64,000 nucleotides of DNA, taken from NCBI RefSeq assembly GCF_038002225.1, contig NZ_JBBOCA010000001.1, positions 1,550,001-1,614,000 of the forward strand. The letters run 5' to 3'. The number at the start of each line of letters is the position of its first letter. Position 1 is the stretch's first letter. The position numbers and the translations under genes are program-made. Positions 62,962 through 64,000 of the stretch are shown in pieces. This DNA is from Paenibacillus sp. FSL R7-0204. Its GTDB lineage: Bacteria; Bacillota; Bacilli; Paenibacillales; Paenibacillaceae. The notes beneath the pieces are model-generated. The model was not told the DNA's origin. It worked only from the letters and a program-made list of their open reading frames with translations, and did not search any database.

Positions 62962-64000
62962 TCAGGCCTTCTCCAAATCACGGATGCCCGCATAGACCAG
63001 ATCGAACAGATCCTCCAGCTGATCCTCCTCAATACAGGAGAAGGCAATGCGCAGGTCGCTCTCGCCAAGGGCGATGGTTCCCAGGCCGTAGGTGTGAATC
63101 AGGTGGAGCCGCAGGTCTTCCGCAGATACAGTAAAGAGTTTCAGGCACATGAAGTACCCGGAGTTGAACGGATAATACGTCCATACATCATCGCCGTATT
63201 TACCGCTGTCCAGCAGCGCCTTCACTTTGTTAGCCCGGCCTTTCATGATCAGGAACTTCTCTTCCTTCTGGGCTGAGAATTCTGGTGCCTTCAACGCGCC
63301 CAGCACGAAGGTCTGCGACGGATGTGCGCCGCTGGAGATGGTGGCCCGGATAATGCCCAGGGTTTTTTGTTCCAGCGCAGCCAGCAGCTCCTTGTCCTCC
63401 GAAGCGTAGGTGATGAAGCCGACGCGGAAGCCCCAGACGAATTCTTCCTTGGTGGCACCGTCAATCTTGACCGCCAGCACGCGCGGATGCAGATTCGCCA
63501 GCTTGCCGAACAGGGATTCCTTGAGTGAATCCTCAAAAAAGAGTCCGAAATAAGCGTCGTCGCTGACTACTACTACATTAACGCCTGCTTCTGCAGCTTG
63601 CAGGATAGCGGCAACAATAGCCTCGCCTTCTGCAAGACCGGGCGTATATCCGGTTGGATTATTCGGGAAGTTAAGCAGGACGATGGCTTTGCCGCGGTCC
63701 TTCTGGGCCAGCAGGGCATCCAGCAGCCCTTCGCTGTTGAAGCTCATATCCTCCGTGAAGAGCGGGTAATTTACGGTTTCGGTCAGTCGGCGGATGCCGA
63801 AGGTCAGCTCGTAGTTCTCCCAGTTTTTGTCCGGATAAATGACGGCATCCCCTTGCTCTGCGAACAGATCGGCAACGATGCTAAGCCCGTGGGTCAGCGC
63901 ATTCGTGACGATTGGATTACTGAAAGACTTGCCTTCAAGCGACGGATTCTCACGCAGCATCTTCTCCCGCCAGACGGAGCGGAGCTCCGGCTTACCTGCT
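62962..64000 (-). CDS. Class I/II PLP-dependent aminotransferase (partial, 5' end outside)
   Basis: The frame is open to the window edge, so the N-terminus is missing; about 346 residues are present. PLP-fold parts are visible: NFPNNPTGYTPG, VVSDDAYFGLFFEDS, the likely PLP-lysine in DGATKEEFVWGFRVGF and, near the end, the Arg in ESDLRIAFSCIEEDQ. The closest type is an aspartate/aromatic aminotransferase. It ends in a strong terminator. Confidence 0.88.
   Translation of the reverse strand, partial: AGKPELRSVWREKMLRENPSLEGKSFSNPIVTNALTHGLSIVADLFAEQGDAVIYPDKNWENYELTFGIRRLTETVNYPLFTEDMSFNSEGLLDALLAQKDRGKAIVLLNFPNNPTGYTPGLAEGEAIVAAILQAAEAGVNVVVVSDDAYFGLFFEDSLKESLFGKLANLHPRVLAVKIDGATKEEFVWGFRVGFITYASEDKELLAALEQKTLGIIRATISSGAHPSQTFVLGALKAPEFSAQKEEKFLIMKGRANKVKALLDSGKYGDDVWTYYPFNSGYFMCLKLFTVSAEDLRLHLIHTYGLGTIALGESDLRIAFSCIEEDQLEDLFDLVYAGIRDLEKA

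Overview
The window looks like a piece of chromosome from a Paenibacillus-type, spore-forming Firmicute. The evidence is the Gram-positive helicase-loader pair DnaB/DnaI, the sporulation checkpoint protein Sda under a DnaA-box cluster, a YheC/YheD ATP-grasp protein, ChdC (HemQ), KtrBA, EcsAB, YuiB, a YjcZ-type small protein, strong AAGGAGG-like ribosome sites, and several cre-like CcpA sites next to secreted glycanases. Everything is inferred by reading the sequence; no database search was run.

Layout. 1-2000: an A-type Fe-S carrier, then an AT-rich patch with two unknown genes. 2006-9297: an apparent operon of GntR/FCD regulator, M20 amidohydrolase, MetN, MetI, a UroD-fold Zn-methyltransferase-like protein, a MetQ-like lipoprotein, a divergent ProC-like reductase and a VOC protein. 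This reads as an uncharacterised uptake and catabolic pathway for a modified amino acid. 9354-14515: a GNAT protein, a phased palindromic repeat array, an O-antigen-ligase/TPR membrane protein and a YheC/D protein. 14643-19720: sda with DnaA boxes, ferredoxin-NADP reductase, NDH-2, a 26-codon holin-like toxin with a possible antisense RNA, chdC and yuiB. 19846-27326: dnaB-dnaI, a GH43-CBM6 secreted glycosidase, a YqzM-like small protein, a GNAT relic, trxA, and uvrC with a large low-complexity insertion. 27603-32409: a 1526-residue GH81 beta-1,3-glucanase with four discoidin-like modules. 32414-36973: a CPBP protease-like protein and a GntR/YtrA-controlled ABC exporter. 37045-39258: ktrB-ktrA. 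39390-46170: a YesN-like sensor/AraC regulator, a 780-bp repeat-rich gap and a CUT1 sugar importer lacking its own ATPase. 46188-51041: a LysR regulator divergent from sdhCAB, with sdhAB bracketed by an inverted pair of about 100-bp hairpin elements. 51336-64000: DUF3891 protein, K+ channel, Tat-type metallophosphoesterase, GNAT, a second repeat array, an NfrA-type nitroreductase, PHP phosphatase, LysR, cheX behind a sigma-D-like promoter, SDR, DEAD-box helicase, ecsAB, a YjcZ-like peptide and an aminotransferase that runs off the window.

How parts fit together. Three loci (GH43, GH81, and the regulator plus sugar ABC transporter) carry cre-like sites, suggesting catabolite-repressed polysaccharide use. 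The most unusual material is (a) the MetNIQ/UroD/ProC-like operon, (b) intergenic arrays of short palindromic cores spaced about 51 bp apart, (c) a hairpin element present as an inverted pair around sdhAB with compensatory stem changes, and (d) the small toxin/antisense locus.
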